DNA of 64,000 bases, taken from contig NZ_BCRN01000004.1 in the NCBI RefSeq assembly GCF_001552615.1, positions 1 to 64,000 of the forward strand, read 5' to 3'. The stretch comes from Millisia brevis NBRC 105863 (lineage in GTDB: Bacteria > Actinomycetota > Actinomycetes > Mycobacteriales > Mycobacteriaceae). Of this stretch, positions 61,702 to 64,000 are shown piece after piece (position 1 is the first letter of the stretch; every line of letters starts with the position of its first letter). The notes below the pieces were generated by a model. The model searched no databases. It saw only the letters and a list, made by a program, of their open reading frames with translations, and had not been told where the DNA came from. Position numbers and translations under genes: made by a program.

Positions 61702-63097
61702 TCAGGTTGGCCACCCGGGCGATCGGCGCGGTTCGGCGGCGGCCGTTGAACTCCAACCGATCGGCCCACCCGTAGGCCCGGTACAGCCCGTGAATGCCGA
61801 TCCACCGCAAGGGTTCCGGCTCCCAGGTGCGGGCGCGCTGGTCGACCCAGGGCAGGATGGTCAGGTCGCTGCGCTCGCCGAGGATCAGGTCGGTCAGCGT
61901 GCGGCCGGCCAGGTTGGTCGCGGTCACCCCGGTGCCGACATAGCCGCCGGCCCAACCGATTCCGGTGGATCGGTCGTAGCCGACGGTCGCCCGCCAGTTA
62001 CGCGGTACGCCGAGCACCCCGCTCCAGCCGTGTGCGATCGGAACATCGGCGATCGCCGGGAACCAGGACACCAGGGTGGCTCGGAGTGCGGCGATCGTGC
62101 CGGCGTCGACGCTGCCGTCGTTGTCGGTACGCGAGCCGTAGCGGTAGGGATTGCCGCGTCCACCGATCGCGATGCGCCCGTCCTGCGTGATCTGGGAGTA
62201 CGAGTAGACGTGGGAGAGGTCCTCGAGGGTGTCGGCGTGCTGCCAGCCGATCTGTTCGAGCGCGTCCTTCGGCAGCGGCTCGGTGATGATCATCGAGGAG
62301 TTCATCGGCACCCAGGTACGGTGCTCCCCGGCCAGGTCGGCGGTGAAGCCCTCGGTCGCCCGCACGATATGCCTGGCCCGCAGCCGGCCGCGGGCGGTGG
62401 TCGCCAGCCGCGGCTCGATCGCGGTGACCGCGGTGTCCTCGTGGATGCGCACCCCGAGGCGGCGCACCGTCTCGGCCAGACCCCGCACCAGCCGGGCCGG
62501 GTGGATGCGGGCACAGTGCGGTTCGTGGAAGCCGGCGAGGGTGCCGGCGATGTCGATCCGCTCGGCGGTCTCCGTCGCGGTGAGCAGCCTCCCGCCGATC
62601 TCGGGCCACCGCGCCGCCATCGCGGCGAGTTCCTCGGCCCGGTCGAGCTGGGCGGGGTTGCGCGCGACGAGCAGGGTGCCGCCCTTGCGGATGTGGGCGT
62701 CGATCCCCTCCCGCCCGGCGACCGCGATCACCTCGTCGACGGCGTCGTTCATGGTCAGCTGGAACCGGGAGACCAACTCGCGCGGAAAGAGGCGGGCGTA
62801 GGTGTCGAGACCGCCGGTGATCGCGGCCGACAGCCAGCCGCCGTTGCGCCCGGAGGCGCCGAAGCCGGCGAAACGCCGCTCGACCACCCGGATGTCGAGG
62901 GTCGGATCGGCCCGCGCGAGGTAGTAGGCCGCCCACAGACCGGTATAGCCGGCTCCGATGATCGCGACATCACATTCGTCATCGCCGTCGAGGCGATCGG
63001 TGGGCTCGGGGATTCCGATGTCGTTGTACCAGTGCGAGATCCCGCCGGAGAGCGGCTCCCGTTCGCCTGCGGACGCCACCTGCTCGGACACCTGCAC
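61688..63097 (-). CDS. FAD-dependent amine/amino-acid oxidoreductase (DAO family, PuuB-like)
   Basis: 469 residues. The FAD site GAGYTG (48-53) and VVERRFAGFGASGRNGGWLS fit the D-amino-acid-oxidase superfamily, close to gamma-glutamylputrescine oxidase PuuB. The C-terminal GGYVGTGVTATNLAGRTLTDLILG completes FAD binding. It probably oxidises a secondary amine or amino acid. The divergent sodium:solute symporter gene, 251 bp away, may import its substrate. Confidence 0.87.
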   Translation of the reverse strand: MQVSEQVASAGEREPLSGGISHWYNDIGIPEPTDRLDGDDECDVAIIGAGYTGLWAAYYLARADPTLDIRVVERRFAGFGASGRNGGWLSAAITGGLDTYARLFPRELVSRFQLTMNDAVDEVIAVAGREGIDAHIRKGGTLLVARNPAQLDRAEELAAMAARWPEIGGRLLTATETAERIDIAGTLAGFHEPHCARIHPARLVRGLAETVRRLGVRIHEDTAVTAIEPRLATTARGRLRARHIVRATEGFTADLAGEHRTWVPMNSSMIITEPLPKDALEQIGWQHADTLEDLSHVYSYSQITQDGRIAIGGRGNPYRYGSRTDNDGSVDAGTIAALRATLVSWFPAIADVPIAHGWSGVLGVPRNWRATVGYDRSTGIGWAGGYVGTGVTATNLAGRTLTDLILGERSDLTILPWVDQRARTWEPEPLRWIGIHGLYRAYGWADRLEFNGRRRTAPIARVANLISGR

Positions 63098-63348
63098 CCC
63101 TCGTACGACTCGACCGCTTTGTCCACGTGGAGTCTACTGATGGCACCCGCCGGCGCGCCTGCCGTCGAGGTGTGACGAGCCGGGCATCACAACGAATTCG
63201 ATGCCGCGCATCCGATTCGTCCGATTATGGCGAGCGTTAACGCAGACGTTGCAATTCGGCAAACGTTCACAACAATCCCGCCCCATCGTTGTTTCTATCA
63301 ACTGACAGAAACCATCGGGGTCGACAGCGTCGACCTTCGGGAGGACCC
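63098..63348. other. 251-bp divergent promoter region (oxidase / symporter)
   Basis: It has no gene. It holds the palindrome GCGTTAACGC at 63234-63243 and a larger dyad at 63291-63312, with AT-rich sequence between. Confidence 0.6.
63291..63312. promoter_or_regulatory. operator-like dyad before the symporter gene
   Basis: GTTTCT and AGAAAC bracket ATCAACTGAC, whose TC/GA also pair, giving 8 of 9 matching positions per arm. It lies 37 bp before the ATG, where a repressor would act. Confidence 0.5.
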
Positions 63349-64000
63349 ATGATCATCTTCGGCGTCTCGGTCACGGTTGCCGTCGTGCTGCTCGTCGGCA
63401 TCGTCGTGGCCCGCAAGATCGACGGAGACTCACAGAACTATCTGGTGGCCGGGCGCCGATTGGGTCTCCCACTGGTATTCGTGTCTCTGATCGGCGCGGC
63501 GGTCGACTCGAACGCGACCGTCGGCAATACCGACCTGACCTCCGACTTCGGCTTCTGGGCGGGTGCCTCACTGGCACTGGGCCTCGCGCTGTGTCTGTTC
63601 CTGTCCGGCCTGTTCTTCGCCAAGCCGCTCAACCGGATGCGGCTGTTCACCCTCGCCGACTTCTTCCGGATGCGCTACGGGCGCACCTCGGAGGTGACCG
63701 CGTCGTTCATCATGATCTTCGCGTTCACCATCCTGCTCGCGGGCAACCTGGTCGCCTGCGGATATCTGATGGACCGCTTCGCGAATATCCCCTACGCCGC
63801 CGGCGTGATCATCAGCGTGTTGCTGGTCGTCGCCTATACGATCGCCGGCGGCCTGTACTCCGACGCGTATACCTCGATGATTCAGGTGGTCATCACCGTC
63901 GCCGCGACGATCTCGCTGGTCTGGTGGGTCGCGAGCACCTACGGCATCGTCATCCCGGAGGGTATGGGCCCGTTCGACTTCGAGCAGCTCACCACCACCG
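63349..64000 (+). CDS. sodium:solute symporter (SSS family), cut by the window end
   Basis: The first 217 codons of a membrane carrier. ATG 63349 has GGGAGG about 5 bases upstream. Residues include NYLVAGRRLGLPLVF and VSLIGAAVDSNATVGNTDLTSDFGFWAG, the conserved early segment of SSS carriers, and AYTIAGGLYSDAYTSMIQVV in helix 5. At least five helices lie within the window. It may import amines for the divergent FAD oxidase; that link is inferred. Confidence 0.85.
   Translation, partial: MIIFGVSVTVAVVLLVGIVVARKIDGDSQNYLVAGRRLGLPLVFVSLIGAAVDSNATVGNTDLTSDFGFWAGASLALGLALCLFLSGLFFAKPLNRMRLFTLADFFRMRYGRTSEVTASFIMIFAFTILLAGNLVACGYLMDRFANIPYAAGVIISVLLVVAYTIAGGLYSDAYTSMIQVVITVAATISLVWWVASTYGIVIPEGMGPFDFEQLTTT

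Overview
The window is high-GC DNA with dense coding on both strands, GTG and TTG starts, several promoters that appear to give leaderless mRNAs, and a gene set typical of mycolic-acid actinobacteria (Mycobacteriales, in the Gordonia/Williamsia/Rhodococcus/Mycobacterium neighbourhood). Pointers include an F420-type (Ddn-like) nitroreductase domain, a condensation-superfamily acyltransferase, an IdeR/DtxR-type iron box, a mycobacterial-style Zur box, a PknD/PknH-like membrane kinase and a GlxA-type regulator. The genus is inferred from content only. No complete rRNA, tRNA or CRISPR array is present.

Layout. 1-0.9 kb: a broken PIN-domain gene and a 3-prime tRNA fragment that may be the edge of an integrated element. 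1-8 kb: SDR, two convergent pairs, patatin lipase with a possible leader ORF, and a CitAB/DcuSR-like two-component system divergent from a DctA dicarboxylate carrier. 8-11.3 kb: a nitrogen-scavenging cluster (GntR regulator, NCS1 permease, hydantoin/allantoin-type racemase). 11.4-14.6 kb: two MFS carriers and a hotdog protein behind a TetR-type palindrome. 14.8-20 kb: a LuxR-type regulator, a histidine kinase and a degenerate kinase-like partner, convergent with a two-gene ABC exporter. 20-25.7 kb: Dps, a MarR/DHA2 exporter operon with an iron box, PhzF and an acyl-CoA synthetase, ending in a very long hairpin.

25.7-34 kb: aldehyde dehydrogenase, PapA/condensation-like acyltransferase, a pterin dehydratase-VOC fusion, a phosphatase, a MarR-DJ-1 pair with twin operators, an amidohydrolase, MFS and a GlxA-family regulator. 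34.8-41.7 kb: DUF6308-like protein, cytochrome P450, a NarL-type two-component system, an RlmG/RsmC-like methyltransferase and a Bax-inhibitor-1 protein. 41.8-44.3 kb: a Q/P-rich secreted peptide and a YtrA-type GntR/ABC operon with a perfect operator. 44.3-45.6 kb: a zinc metallochaperone (AztD-like) under a Zur-box promoter. 45.7-50.9 kb: thiolase, SGNH hydrolase and the transsulfuration pair Cbs/MetB. 51-56.7 kb: an Old Yellow Enzyme fused to a Ddn-type F420 domain, a Ser/Thr kinase with a 9-residue repeat linker, and a TerD-VWA protein. 56.9-64 kb: an MsrA-SelO redox operon, VOC, a lipocalin-like unknown, an EamA carrier, a FAD amine oxidase and a truncated sodium:solute symporter.

Most of the window is ordinary core chromosome. 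The parts I would look at first are the OYE-Ddn fusion, the kinase/pseudokinase pair, the Zur-controlled leaderless aztD, the iron-box MarR/DHA2 operon and the tRNA-fragment border.
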